A DNA stretch of 64,000 nt from Spirochaetaceae bacterium (GTDB lineage: Bacteria > Spirochaetota > Leptospiria > Leptospirales > Leptonemataceae), in NCBI GenBank assembly GCA_002730875.1, contig PCBI01000006.1, positions 128,044-192,043 on the forward strand, given 5' to 3'. This document shows positions 23,659-33,050 of this stretch, piece after piece. The first letter of the stretch is position 1; each line of letters opens with the position of its first letter. Both the position numbers and the translations under genes were made by a program. The notes under the pieces are model-generated. The model did no database searches. It was not told where the DNA came from and worked only from the letters and a program-made list of their open reading frames with translations.

Positions 23659-26196
23659 TTATTCGGTATCCGAGACTTCGTTTCCGTTCGGATCGATAAC
23701 GCGGTAATCGTTGCCGCTACGAACCCGGGCCCGGCAATCACCGGACATCGGGGTGAAAGGAAGGGCCTCTGTAAATTGAGGAGCGATCACCACGTTTCCT
23801 CTGGAATCCAGATATCCGAAACGAATGCCCAGATGCTCCGGCAGCCCGAAGTAGGATTTGGTAAGGACACCGGTAAATGAATCCAGGGCCTCCCTTCGCT
23901 GTTCCGGGAACACATAGCCCATAAGAATTCGATCGCAGGAAATCATGTTGTAAGGCTCTCCGATAAGCGTGAAATCGGTGGCCGCCAGGACGTTGCCTCT
24001 GGCATCGATCATGGTCCAGGTGAGGCTATCTTCGAGCACAAAAGCAATTCCATTCTGGAAGCTGGAAACTCTCTCGTAGAGTTTGCCGGTAAGTAACTGC
24101 CCCCGGGGATCCATAAAACCTTTCCGTCCCTGCTTGCTCACCTGGAACAACGCTTCGCCACCGGCTTCCGAAAGCCATACCGGTTGCATTGAATCGTACT
24201 GATAAGGAACCGTCAGCTTACCGGATCGATTCATCAACCCGAACTTACCGCCCTTTGTCACAATGGTAACGCCACCAGACAGAGCATGGCCCGTAAAATG
24301 CTCCCCCGGTCCCAGCACGTAATTGCCGGCTTCGTTTATGTAGCCCCATCGACGCACGGTGCCATCTCTTGCGACGCTATCACACTCAGCCACTGCTGCC
24401 AGTCCTTCACTGAATTCTTTAGCTTTGCAGAACCGGGCCGGAATGATGATCTCTCCTCTGTCATCCAGGAATCCGCACTTCTGTTCATGGCAATAGGATA
24501 CCTTACCTTCCGAAATGAATTCACCGTATTCGTACTTTCGTCCAAACAGGAATTGTCCGCCTTCATCGCGAAATCCCAATTTCGTACCAACGGCAACGCC
24601 GGCCAGCCCCTCGGAAAACTCCTGAGCCTCAAAAAACGTGCCAGGAAAGGCCCTTTGGCCGGAAGTACTGACATAGTAATACCTTTCCGGGTAACCGCCC
24701 GGATCGGAGACTGCAGCAAGGCCCTCATGAAAGGATTGAGCCCGGGAAAACCGGGGAGTGATCTTGAACTTTCCAGTCCTGTCTATATAGCCCTCCAGCG
24801 AATTCTCATATTCGGATCGACGTACCGCAACCCGGGCCAGGCCGGAATCCGTAAAGCTACTGGCAAATTCAAATTTCTGGGGAATGACGAATCGTCCTTT
24901 AGGATCCACAAAGCCGTATCCGGGTCCGGTATAGTCCACTGTCACCGCCATGACTCCGTTCTCGTATGTACGAATGTCGGCGTAACGCTGCGGGTGCGGG
25001 CGATAATCTTGATCATAACAGAAGAAACGCCCTTTTCTATCGAACACTTCGTGGCAGCGGACGCCCTCGCCTACATCGCGCCCGTGAATCTCCAGGTTCG
25101 CCGTACTGTTTGTCTGAATCGCGTTGAGCTTTCCCCTCTTGTCCATTGCATAGGGTTTATAGTTTATTTCAACGTACAGATAGCATCCATCAAAACTGCC
25201 CATGCGGTTGAACTCTGGCTCCAGGATGTATTCGCCCTGTAAGTTTATGGCCCGGAAAAAATCTCCCGGTTTATCCTGCCGGGCAAATCCGATGCCATTT
25301 TGAAAAGCAGTGATCAGATCGGCGCCGGGGACGAAAAAGGACTTACCTTCATGATCGCAACGCATTCCGTTGCGGCCCGACTCGACTGCGCTTGCGCAAT
25401 CCAATTTGAGTGCATTCTCTGTGCGGCCCTGGCAGATCTGCAGATTACTTCGGGGACCGCATTCCATGACGCTGGCTCTTGGCCTGGCTTCGGCCGGTGC
25501 AAGCTCACCTTCTCGCGAAACTGTATAATTATCACAACCGTTGGCCACAAAGCCGAAACCGTCGCGAAACGCATCCGCCCGTTCGTAGCGGGCGGGCAAC
25601 AGGATTGTACCATCTGCCCGGAGATAACCCCATCGGCCGTTTTCTTTAAAAGGAGTGATTCCTTCGGACCAGTCCTCCATCTCCTCGGCTTCAAACAGTA
25701 TCTTGCCTTCGAGAGAAAAGTACGTGAATCGCTGACTGCCAGCACGCAGCGCGGCAAATCCTTGCGGGGCCTCACGAATCCAACTCACCGGTTCATGAAC
25801 AATATTCTGTCCCTTCCAGTTTCGAACGTAGCTCTTTCCGGCAATGGTGCACTGGTAGAAGTCCTTAAAACGTCGGTCGTATTCGTTGCATTCCGGCTTC
25901 TGAACGAAGTCGCCATTGCGATCGATGAAGCCGTAACCTTCGCCTACTTTGACCCGGGCAAATCCATCTTTGAACGGGGAAACCTCATCGAATTTGGCCG
26001 GAATGACAAGCTCTCCCTTCTTATTGATGTATCCGTATTTATGGCCAACATTAACCCGGCGGTTATGATCCGCACGGTCTTCGGAAGGATTCGCACTTTG
26101 ATGAATCCGGGAAACCCAACGGCTAATGTTCTGACAACTGGAAACCACGAATAAAGCCAGAATGAGGCCGGGAAGAAAAGCAATGTGAGGTCGCAC
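23659..26196 (-). CDS. Giant WG-repeat lipoprotein
   Basis: An exported lipoprotein of about 845 residues with up to twenty WG (KWG) repeats of 40-45 residues. Examples are KYGYINKKGELVIPAKFDEV, GYGFIDRNGDF, RWGYLRADGTILLPARYE, GYIDRTGKFKITPRFS, KCGFLDDRGEIIIPARF and GKFGLMNRSGKLTVPYQYD. WG repeats form beta-structures and are very frequent in leptospires; they are thought to mediate binding. GTG 26196 is chosen because it gives a compact signal peptide ending LFVVSSC (Cys21). The frame is open to 26373, but that upstream part includes the 70-bp direct duplication and would not be exported. No clear RBS precedes the GTG, so the start is uncertain. Confidence 0.75.
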   Translation of the reverse strand: MRPHIAFLPGLILALFVVSSCQNISRWVSRIHQSANPSEDRADHNRRVNVGHKYGYINKKGELVIPAKFDEVSPFKDGFARVKVGEGYGFIDRNGDFVQKPECNEYDRRFKDFYQCTIAGKSYVRNWKGQNIVHEPVSWIREAPQGFAALRAGSQRFTYFSLEGKILFEAEEMEDWSEGITPFKENGRWGYLRADGTILLPARYERADAFRDGFGFVANGCDNYTVSREGELAPAEARPRASVMECGPRSNLQICQGRTENALKLDCASAVESGRNGMRCDHEGKSFFVPGADLITAFQNGIGFARQDKPGDFFRAINLQGEYILEPEFNRMGSFDGCYLYVEINYKPYAMDKRGKLNAIQTNSTANLEIHGRDVGEGVRCHEVFDRKGRFFCYDQDYRPHPQRYADIRTYENGVMAVTVDYTGPGYGFVDPKGRFVIPQKFEFASSFTDSGLARVAVRRSEYENSLEGYIDRTGKFKITPRFSRAQSFHEGLAAVSDPGGYPERYYYVSTSGQRAFPGTFFEAQEFSEGLAGVAVGTKLGFRDEGGQFLFGRKYEYGEFISEGKVSYCHEQKCGFLDDRGEIIIPARFCKAKEFSEGLAAVAECDSVARDGTVRRWGYINEAGNYVLGPGEHFTGHALSGGVTIVTKGGKFGLMNRSGKLTVPYQYDSMQPVWLSEAGGEALFQVSKQGRKGFMDPRGQLLTGKLYERVSSFQNGIAFVLEDSLTWTMIDARGNVLAATDFTLIGEPYNMISCDRILMGYVFPEQRREALDSFTGVLTKSYFGLPEHLGIRFGYLDSRGNVVIAPQFTEALPFTPMSGDCRARVRSGNDYRVIDPNGNEVSDTE

Positions 26197-26290
26197 GGTC
26201 GAACTCTGAGGCTGCTGGAATCCGTGTAAAGAGCAACTCGCTGTTGGGGAGGAAATGAAGTATTCCGCCCGGGAACGCCCCCTGCCGGAT

Positions 26291-26412
26291 TTCGCATAAA
26301 CAACGGTCGAGGGTTTTAACACGAACCGGGTGGCGGAATCCGCGGGCAAACCGGCCGAGGTTCGCATAAGCAACGGTCGAGGGTTTTAACACGAACCGGG
26401 TGGCGGAATCCG
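26291..26412. repeat. 70-bp period direct duplication upstream of the WG-repeat gene
   Basis: Two 52-bp copies (26291-26342 and 26361-26412) differ at a single base. Each runs from TTCGCATAA(A/G)CAACGG through GGGTTTTAACACG to GGTGGCGGAATCCG. A degenerate continuation lies before copy 1 (CGGGAACGCC against CGGGCAAACC). The duplication occupies the 354-bp gap between the divergent WG-repeat and DMT transporter genes, so it probably doubles a promoter or operator. Confidence 0.85.
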
Positions 26413-26550
26413 GATGCCGGAGCCCCGGGCCCAGATGGTCCTCTAATTATCCAGCCGGATCGGCTTTCGTCAAACGTTTTGGCCTCAGGCAAGCCTGGTG
26501 GAGGCGCCCGACCATCCTTGACAGCGCAGTCCAATCGGTAGTTCTGATTT

Positions 26551-27483
26551 ATGGCAGCTTTACCGGCATTTCAACGAACCTGGGTCTTAATCATTGGATT
26601 TGTTGTATTATGGAATTCCGGATTCATCGGCGCAGAATATGCGCTACCCTTTACCGAGCCCCTGACGCTGCTTCTCTGGCGGTACTGGAGCCTGGCTATC
26701 ATTCTGCTCGTGTATCTTCTGGCGCGCAATCGACTGAAATGGCCAGGATGGCAGGCGACATCCATCGCCGGATTGATCGGCGTGCTGGCCCATGGCACCT
26801 GGCTGGGCTGTGTATTCTATTCCCTGGAATACGGGGTTCCGTCGGGAATCGTTGCTCTTGTTGTGGCTCTGCAACCCATGACCACGGGCCTCTTTTCCGG
26901 AATGGTTGCCGGCGAAAGAACTCCACCGATTCGATGGATTGGTTTGCTCATCGGCTTTGGAGGCGTGATGATTGCGGTGACAACCCGAATGGAGTTCTCC
27001 GATCCTGACTCCATTTTCGCCTATCTGATTCCTTTTGGCTCGGTAGCCGCCATCACCGTTGCCAGTCTCATACAGCGCAGACTGCACGTTAAGAGTCACG
27101 ATTACAGCTTACCGGTAGATCTCGGTCTCTTTTATCAGAGTATGGGCGTGGCCCTGGCTGTAAGTATTCCGGCCATCCTCTTCGAAGGGCTGGCCACCGA
27201 ATGGACGCCGCTATTCCTGGGCGGGCTTGCCTGGCTGACCCTGGTGGTTTCCCTGGGCGCCTACGGTCTGATGTGGATTCTAATCGAACGCATCGATGCC
27301 ACCCGGGTAGCCAGTTTGTTTTACTTTGGCCCGCCGGTTACCATGCTCATGGCCTGGTTGGCGTTCGACGATGGACTATTGCCTACAGACATCATCGGAC
27401 TGGGGGTGATCGCGGCCGGTGTCGGACTGGCGCAAATGAAACTCTCTTCTCCAGCGACAGAAACGGGAATAATTCGAGAATAG
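26551..27483 (+). CDS. DMT-superfamily (EamA) transporter
   Basis: A 310-residue inner-membrane protein with ten predicted TM helices arranged as two EamA halves. The first half opens with WVLIIGFVVLWNSGFIGAEY and contains PLTLLLWRYWSLAIILLVYL and PSGIVALVVALQPM. The second ends with LFYFGPPVTMLMAWLAFDD and IIGLGVIAAGVGLAQM. EamA proteins export metabolites or amino acids; the substrate cannot be read from sequence. It is transcribed divergently from the WG-repeat gene across the 70-bp duplication. Confidence 0.88.
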   Translation: MAALPAFQRTWVLIIGFVVLWNSGFIGAEYALPFTEPLTLLLWRYWSLAIILLVYLLARNRLKWPGWQATSIAGLIGVLAHGTWLGCVFYSLEYGVPSGIVALVVALQPMTTGLFSGMVAGERTPPIRWIGLLIGFGGVMIAVTTRMEFSDPDSIFAYLIPFGSVAAITVASLIQRRLHVKSHDYSLPVDLGLFYQSMGVALAVSIPAILFEGLATEWTPLFLGGLAWLTLVVSLGAYGLMWILIERIDATRVASLFYFGPPVTMLMAWLAFDDGLLPTDIIGLGVIAAGVGLAQMKLSSPATETGIIRE

Positions 27484-27608
27484 AATGCCTCCTTCTGATA
27501 GTCTGTAGTGTATACTGTCTCCTCGGAGGACGTGGATGCGGGATATTATATTGGACAAGGCCATCGCAACAGGTACACTGAAACCTAATGGACGGGACAA
27601 TCCACGGA

Positions 27609-27627
27609 CTTCTCGCTGAGCGAGAAG
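27609..27627 (+). promoter_or_regulatory. 8-bp hairpin in the leader of the MscS gene
   Basis: CTTCTCGC, loop TGA, GCGAGAAG: a perfect 8-bp stem 42 bp before the TTG start of the small mechanosensitive channel gene. No T-run follows, so a leader structure is more likely than a terminator. Confidence 0.35.
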
Positions 27628-27669
27628 CGTTCGAAACCGGATCTGCATCGTACCCATCGGGAAAAAACT

Positions 27670-28611
27670 TTGGAACAGCTCAGGGAAATCACTTCGCTAC
27701 TACAGCAAGTATTCGGATTAACGGAAGAAACTCAAGCCAGGCTGCTACTATCTCTGGCAGTCATCCTCGTAATTGAAGCGATTCGCAGGATTGTTCTAAG
27801 ATTCGCACTCCGGAGAAAGCATAGTCCGGAATACACCTATCGCTGGACCCGTGTTTCTCGCTATGTAGCTCTGGCGCTTGTTTTTTTAATTGTGGGTCGA
27901 ATCTGGTTCCAGGGCTTTCAGGCCATTATTACCTATCTGGGCATTCTATCCGCCGGGCTTGCCATTGCATTGCAGGATGTACTCAAAAATTTTGCAGCCT
28001 GGCTTTTCATTATCTGGCGTCGGCCCTTTCGCCTGGGAGACCGGGTCCAGGTGGGCAATGAAATCGGCGATGTAATCGATCTGCGGATTTTTCAGTTTAC
28101 GCTTCTGGAAATTGGCAACTGGGTACATGCGGAGCAGAGCACCGGACGACTCATTCATGTTCCGAATGGCCGGATCTTTAGCGAATCCCTGCACAATTTC
28201 TATCAGGCATTTCAGTACATCTGGAGCGAAGTGGCTGTTCTCGTTACCTTTGAGAGCAATTGGCGGAAAGGCAAGAAGCTGCTCCAGGAGATTGGAGAAA
28301 GGCACAGCACCCATATTACCGAGGCGGCGGAGCGGGATATCCGGAATGCAGCCCAGAAATACATGATCTATTATAACCACCTGACTCCCATTGTATATAC
28401 CTCGGTGGAAGATTCCGGGGTTCTTTTGACCCTGCGCTACCTTTGCGAAGCACGAAAGCGACGGGGCACAGATCAAGCCATGTGGGAAGATATCCTGGAC
28501 GGCTTTGCGGCCAGCGAGGACCTGGATTTCGCCTATCCTACCACCCGATTCTACAGCAATACAAGCGAAGGAAAACCGGGTCACCGCCCTCAAGAAGAAA
28601 GACATCCTTAG
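27670..28611 (+). CDS. Small MscS-family mechanosensitive channel
   Basis: A 313-residue inner-membrane channel that would relieve osmotic downshock. It has two N-terminal TM helices, then the pore-lining helix and beta domain of MscS: TYLGILSAGLAIALQDVLKNFAAWLFIIWRRPFRLGDRVQVG, with Gly/Ala-rich packing, and the later LIHVPNGRIFSES strand. The cytoplasmic cage region follows. The start is TTG at 27670 with only a weak GGGAAAA upstream; no ATG fits better. A second, much larger MscS-type channel is encoded at 33051. Confidence 0.85.
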   Translation: MEQLREITSLLQQVFGLTEETQARLLLSLAVILVIEAIRRIVLRFALRRKHSPEYTYRWTRVSRYVALALVFLIVGRIWFQGFQAIITYLGILSAGLAIALQDVLKNFAAWLFIIWRRPFRLGDRVQVGNEIGDVIDLRIFQFTLLEIGNWVHAEQSTGRLIHVPNGRIFSESLHNFYQAFQYIWSEVAVLVTFESNWRKGKKLLQEIGERHSTHITEAAERDIRNAAQKYMIYYNHLTPIVYTSVEDSGVLLTLRYLCEARKRRGTDQAMWEDILDGFAASEDLDFAYPTTRFYSNTSEGKPGHRPQEERHP

Positions 28612-28849
28612 TCCGGCAACCTTGCCATTCGCTTCCTTGATCGTGCCTACCGAGTATCGCTCAGGATTCTATTGGCGCATCGCAGCAAAGGTACCGAGAT
28701 AATGAGCGTGGATGTTCATAGACAGGTAAAGAATGGGCCGCTGGGTCTGGCTCGCACTATCGGCAAAACCCCGGCTCCAGGGAACGGGGAGCCAGATGCG
28801 GGTATTGTGGACTCCCTCGGGAGGAACTCCTCCTGGCTATTCCTGCGGG

Positions 28850-30841
28850 CTATTGTTCAATAATTCGAGGCTTCTCTGGCGGAAAAATGGCGCTTAGCTC
28901 TTCCACCCTGGGATGCCCCGGCCTGAGCATCTTGAGCTCATTAAAAAGCTGAACGGCTTCGCTTCTCTTTCCCTGCTTCAAATAAATGCGAATGATGTTA
29001 TAGATGGCCTGTGGGTTATCTTTGCGGATATTCAATGAGCGATTGAAGTTCTCAATCGCCAGCGGATAGTTACCCAGGCAGTAGTAGCAATACCCAGCGA
29101 TAATGTAGGCATCCGCGTTGTAGGGTTTCAGAAGAATGTAGTCATCCAGGTACTTCAGAGCTTCCTGGTATTCCCCTTTCTTTCCCAGGGCTCGGCCAAG
29201 AAGAAAGAGCGTATGAGTATGCCTGGGAAAAATGGCATTGGCCTGCTTTAGCAGAGAGGTGGCCTTTTCCAGGCTGCCTTCATGAAATGCTTTATGACCG
29301 TCTCGCACGTACCGATCGAACTGATCCTGGTATTCGCTTACCATAAGCGTGATGAAAGTCAAATCGTCGTTGGGCTCCGTTCCGAGAGTAAATTGTCGAT
29401 AGGCCTCCATCAAATACTCGGAACTTTGCTGTACGTTTCGATTTCTGGTTTCTCGGATGGCGCGGATCAATCGCTCTTCGCCAAACATCTCGTCGTGGGG
29501 GTTTACGGCTTCGGTAAGTCCATCGCTGTAGATGAATAGCTTATCGCCAGGTTCCAGATCAATTGAATAGTCTTTGTAATGCCTGGCTGCATCGCTAAAC
29601 ATACCCAGAAGCGTTCCGTGGCCTTCCAGTTGCTCCACGGTATTGGTTCGAGCGCGATACAGCATGGGAGGAGGCACTGCGGCCGTGCTATATGTAAGGC
29701 GATTGTTCTCATCGAGAACCATCAAAAAAGCGGTAAGATAACCCTCCCCTTTCACCAGATCCAGCACATCCAGATTAACCTGACGAAAGGTCTCGGCCGG
29801 CGAATCGTATCGATGATTGGAAAAAGAAATCTTAGCGATGGCGCTCATCAAAGCCGCCGGAACGCCATGCCCGGATACGTCGCACATAAGAAGGCCGAAC
29901 TTGGAGCCTCCTACGGGAAAATAGTCATAGAAATCCCCGGACACTTCCTGGAGCGGATAAAACTTAACCCAGAATCGTACTCCCTTCCAGTCTGGAATCC
30001 TGGCAGGTACGAAGCCCTTCTGAATATTTCGCGCCATTTCCAGTTGTCGATGGTTGGCTTCGATTTTCTTTTCCAGTTCATCGTTGGCGATATTCAAATA
30101 CTCAATGGCCGTCATTAGCTCGCGGCTTTCCTGAAGAATGTCCTGAGATCGCTTCAGAACGCGGGAAACGAACTTCTCGGTGTTTTCTTCGATCTGGCTT
30201 TCTTCTTCCGGAAAGGGGTGCTGGCTATTGCCTACGCGCAGATCATAAACCGTAATGGGAGTATTCCATTGAACGCCTTCGCGGTTCAGTCGACTCTTCG
30301 GGGGCTCCTGGGGCAGGCTGGATTCGATCAGCTTCAGTGAGTACTCTTTGAGCCGCAGAAATCGAATCATTCCTTCGACCAGACCTTCGATGAACAAATT
30401 ATCCACCGAATGAGGGCTGTGCCCGGATCGGTATTCCAGGCAGAGTTGATACTGTCCGGTTTCGTCTCCGCGGCCCAGAAAGGAAGACAGAGAGGTGAGG
30501 AAATGGGCAATGAGCGAAGGAATCTGATAAATGCCATCCTCGATAGAGGCGAATCTCAACCTGGAGGAAGATAGGGAGTAAAGATAAATGGAAACGCAGT
30601 CACGCCCGGCCTCCCAGAGCATGTCCCAGGCATCCAGAGCATCTGCCAGGTGGACAAGGATGGCCCGCTCCTCCTCGGACTTCAGCCACAGTCGATCATG
30701 CCTTTCATCCAGAACTCTCTTTAGCTCGGCGGGCAACGCGGCAGCCTGTCGATCCATAGTGGCGCTGCCCCGACTTTCCAGGATTCGGTCCACAAAGAGA
30801 ATGAGCCTGGCAGACCGAACATCTTCTTCCCGGATGATCAT
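28850..30841 (-). CDS. SpoIIE-type PP2C phosphatase with C-terminal TPRs
   Basis: A 663-residue signalling protein. Residues 1-210 form an unrecognised helical sensor-like domain. A coiled-coil (about 225-275, ENTEKFVSRVLKRSQDILQE) leads into the SpoIIE/RsbU phosphatase: LEMARNIQKGFVP, EVSGDFYDYFPV, LLMCDVSGHGVPAALMSA, KLFIYSDGLTEAVNP and NDDLTFITLMV, which carry the metal-binding Asp residues. The C-terminal 140 residues are TPRs (ALKYLDDYILLKPYNADAYI, AIENFNRSLNIRKDNPQAIYN). Such enzymes dephosphorylate anti-sigma antagonists in partner-switching pathways; no kinase or antagonist gene is nearby. It is divergent from the SDR gene. Confidence 0.88.
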   Translation of the reverse strand: MIIREEDVRSARLILFVDRILESRGSATMDRQAAALPAELKRVLDERHDRLWLKSEEERAILVHLADALDAWDMLWEAGRDCVSIYLYSLSSSRLRFASIEDGIYQIPSLIAHFLTSLSSFLGRGDETGQYQLCLEYRSGHSPHSVDNLFIEGLVEGMIRFLRLKEYSLKLIESSLPQEPPKSRLNREGVQWNTPITVYDLRVGNSQHPFPEEESQIEENTEKFVSRVLKRSQDILQESRELMTAIEYLNIANDELEKKIEANHRQLEMARNIQKGFVPARIPDWKGVRFWVKFYPLQEVSGDFYDYFPVGGSKFGLLMCDVSGHGVPAALMSAIAKISFSNHRYDSPAETFRQVNLDVLDLVKGEGYLTAFLMVLDENNRLTYSTAAVPPPMLYRARTNTVEQLEGHGTLLGMFSDAARHYKDYSIDLEPGDKLFIYSDGLTEAVNPHDEMFGEERLIRAIRETRNRNVQQSSEYLMEAYRQFTLGTEPNDDLTFITLMVSEYQDQFDRYVRDGHKAFHEGSLEKATSLLKQANAIFPRHTHTLFLLGRALGKKGEYQEALKYLDDYILLKPYNADAYIIAGYCYYCLGNYPLAIENFNRSLNIRKDNPQAIYNIIRIYLKQGKRSEAVQLFNELKMLRPGHPRVEELSAIFPPEKPRIIEQ

Positions 30842-31039
30842 GGCTCAAACTTGCATTCATCCCCTGCCGGTGCCAGAATAAATTGAACCTCCATCCAGTT
30901 TCCTGTTAGTTTATACAGTGCATCCGGAAAAACGGAATCCGGCGAAGCCTTCGGCTCAGAGACCGTGCCGGCGGCTGCAAAAGGGGCCGTTTTCAGATAG
31001 AGAATGGCCTTACAATCGCTGTAACCTTAACTTGGACAC

Positions 31040-31759
31040 ATGACAGACACAAAAAGAGAGAAAGTTGTACTTGTTACCGGCGCCACCCGGGGCATTGGCC
31101 ATGCCATTGCAGAAAATCTGGCCGATGCATACCCGCTGGTAATTACAGGCCGGTCCGCCGATCAGCTTAACGCACTGAAAAAGAAATTGAACGATGCGGG
31201 AGGCAAAGTGGAAGCCATTCCGGCGGATCTAACCTCATCAGACGAAATCCAGGCTCTGGTAGAAGGAGCCATTCGCTCCATGGGACGAGTGGATTGCTTG
31301 ATCAACAACGCTGGAATGGGCATCTTTGGGCGCGTGGATGAAATCCAGGAAAAGGACTTCAGATATGTGCTGGAGCTAAACCTGCTGGCTCCCTATTTGC
31401 TCACAAAAGCGGTGCTGCCGGACATGATTACCCGTAAGAGCGGACAGGTGATCAACATTAGCTCGGTGGCCGGCTTGAATGGATTTAAGGGCGGAGGCGC
31501 CTATGCGGCGTCCAAGTTTGCTCTAAACGGATTTACGGAATCGCTTCGGGAAGACGTGAAAGAATTCGGCATTGCTGTTACAGCTGTGTGTCCGGGTGGA
31601 GTGCGCACCGAGTTCGGCGGAAGCCCTGCAGCGGTGCGGGATTTCGTTCTTGAGCCCGAGGATGTGGCCCATACGGTGCGCTACCTGGTGGACGAGTCAG
31701 AAACCGCCAATACGAAGCTAATCGAACTCAAGCCTCGTAGAAGACCGGACTTCCGATAA
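31040..31759 (+). CDS. Short-chain dehydrogenase/reductase
   Basis: A 239-residue classical SDR: nucleotide-binding TGATRGIG (residues 13-20), NNAGMG, the catalytic Ser in ISSVAG and YAASK (Tyr about 155, Lys about 159), then CPGGVRTEF. An Arg soon after the glycine motif (TGRSADQ) suggests NADP(H). The substrate is unknown. It starts a same-strand series with a glycosyltransferase, an MscS channel and an NAD(P)-binding protein, but a 109-bp gap follows, so co-transcription with them is uncertain. Confidence 0.88.
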   Translation: MTDTKREKVVLVTGATRGIGHAIAENLADAYPLVITGRSADQLNALKKKLNDAGGKVEAIPADLTSSDEIQALVEGAIRSMGRVDCLINNAGMGIFGRVDEIQEKDFRYVLELNLLAPYLLTKAVLPDMITRKSGQVINISSVAGLNGFKGGGAYAASKFALNGFTESLREDVKEFGIAVTAVCPGGVRTEFGGSPAAVRDFVLEPEDVAHTVRYLVDESETANTKLIELKPRRRPDFR

Positions 31760-31868
31760 TCCTGCCCCCGGCCAACGGCGCTCTGCCGCTGCAAGCCGGC
31801 AGGAACCGCCGGGTAGGAAGGACGGTATATGGTTGCCGGGCTCGATAAGGCAGCAATCCTGGACCTCT

Positions 31869-33020
31869 ATGGTTATTGGAATCGATGCTCGAGCCCTGGC
31901 CTTTCCGGGTACCGGCAATGCTCGTTATTTACACCAGGTGCTCAGGTATTTGATCCCAATGCGCAAGCGGGATCGATTCGTTTTCTTTAGCCACCGACCA
32001 ATTCATCCCGAATACGAGCATCTGCTGGAATTCGAGAATGTCCAGTTCGATGGCCATCGGTCAAGACTGCCCGGTTTACTGTGGATGCAATTTCAAGTTC
32101 CTTCGCTCATCAACTCTTACAAGGTAGACCTGTTCTGGGGCACGATCACTTTGCTGCCCCTGAAAAAGACCACCGCCCAGGTTGTTAACTTCCACGACTT
32201 AAACTCGTTTGTCGCCCGGGATACAATGGAAGGGTGGACTGGTCTGCAGCACAGGCTCATGAATCCTCGAATAATCCGGCAGGCCGAGCAGGTGCTCTGT
32301 CTTTCCGGTACCACCAGGAAACATATTCAGCGCTACATCAAGGGAGTGGATCCGGAATCTCTGATAGTTGTGTACCCAGGTTTCGAGATGCCGGAAATCA
32401 AGCCGGTGAAGCCATCGGCCTTTCAGTCCGCCTGGAAGGATTTCTTTCTGATGGTGGGCACAATCGAGCCGCGGAAAAACCAGAAGGTGGTGGTGGATGC
32501 CTATCGCCACGCTCGCGCCAAACTGGCGGCATCGTCCCCCTCCGGCCCGCGAAAGAAGAAATCGCTACCGCCTCTCCTCATCGTGGGTCGAAAAGGCTGG
32601 AAAAATGAAGAGTTCTACGCTTTGCTGAAATCAGGCAGGCTGGAGCGAGAAGGCATCTACTTTCTGGAAGGCGCCAGCGAAGAGGAACTGGCCTGGTGCT
32701 ACAAGAACTCCTCCTATCTTCTTTTTCCGAGCAAACATGAAGGGTTTGGACTTCCGATTCTGGAAGCCTTTGCCTACGGGAAGAACTGCATCCTTTCCGA
32801 TATAGATGTTTTCCGCGAAATCGGAAAAGGATGTAGATTCGCTTCCAGCGCCGATCACCTGGACTGGGCCCGACAGATCCTGGAGGTCGCGGATCCAGCC
32901 ATCCGGAATAAGGAAAAGCCCCGCAAGCTGAACATGAAGGATTGGTCCTGGAAGCGGGCGGCGAAACAGGTATCGGAATCCCTGGACAGAGGCATTCAGC
33001 TTTACAGTGTAAAGGATTGA
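31869..33020 (+). CDS. GT4-family glycosyltransferase
   Basis: A 383-residue cytoplasmic GT-B glycosyltransferase. It starts MVIGIDARALAFPGTGNARYL, the usual GT4 opening with the donor-side Gly loop. In the C-terminal half are FLMVGTIEPRKNQKVVVDAY, LIVGRKGWKN and the E-x7-E nucleotide-sugar motif in PSKHEGFGLPILEAFAYG. ATG 31869 directly precedes the first strand; the frame is open 36 bp further to a TTG. The product is likely a surface glycan; the sugar is unknown. It ends 30 bp before the MscS gene. Confidence 0.85.
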   Translation: MVIGIDARALAFPGTGNARYLHQVLRYLIPMRKRDRFVFFSHRPIHPEYEHLLEFENVQFDGHRSRLPGLLWMQFQVPSLINSYKVDLFWGTITLLPLKKTTAQVVNFHDLNSFVARDTMEGWTGLQHRLMNPRIIRQAEQVLCLSGTTRKHIQRYIKGVDPESLIVVYPGFEMPEIKPVKPSAFQSAWKDFFLMVGTIEPRKNQKVVVDAYRHARAKLAASSPSGPRKKKSLPPLLIVGRKGWKNEEFYALLKSGRLEREGIYFLEGASEEELAWCYKNSSYLLFPSKHEGFGLPILEAFAYGKNCILSDIDVFREIGKGCRFASSADHLDWARQILEVADPAIRNKEKPRKLNMKDWSWKRAAKQVSESLDRGIQLYSVKD

Positions 33021-33050
33021 CCGGCTCCATTCAAAGGGAAAGCTACAGCC

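Noticed and set aside
26291-26412. Integron attC or CRISPR interpretation of the 70-bp repeats
   Set aside because: Only two copies, no GTTRRRY/RYYYAAC pair of core sites in the right form, no variable spacers and no integron integrase or cas gene.
27600-27660. tRNA-like GTTCGAAAC T-loop text
   Set aside because: No acceptor, D or anticodon arms. The sequence is part of a simple 8-bp hairpin leader.
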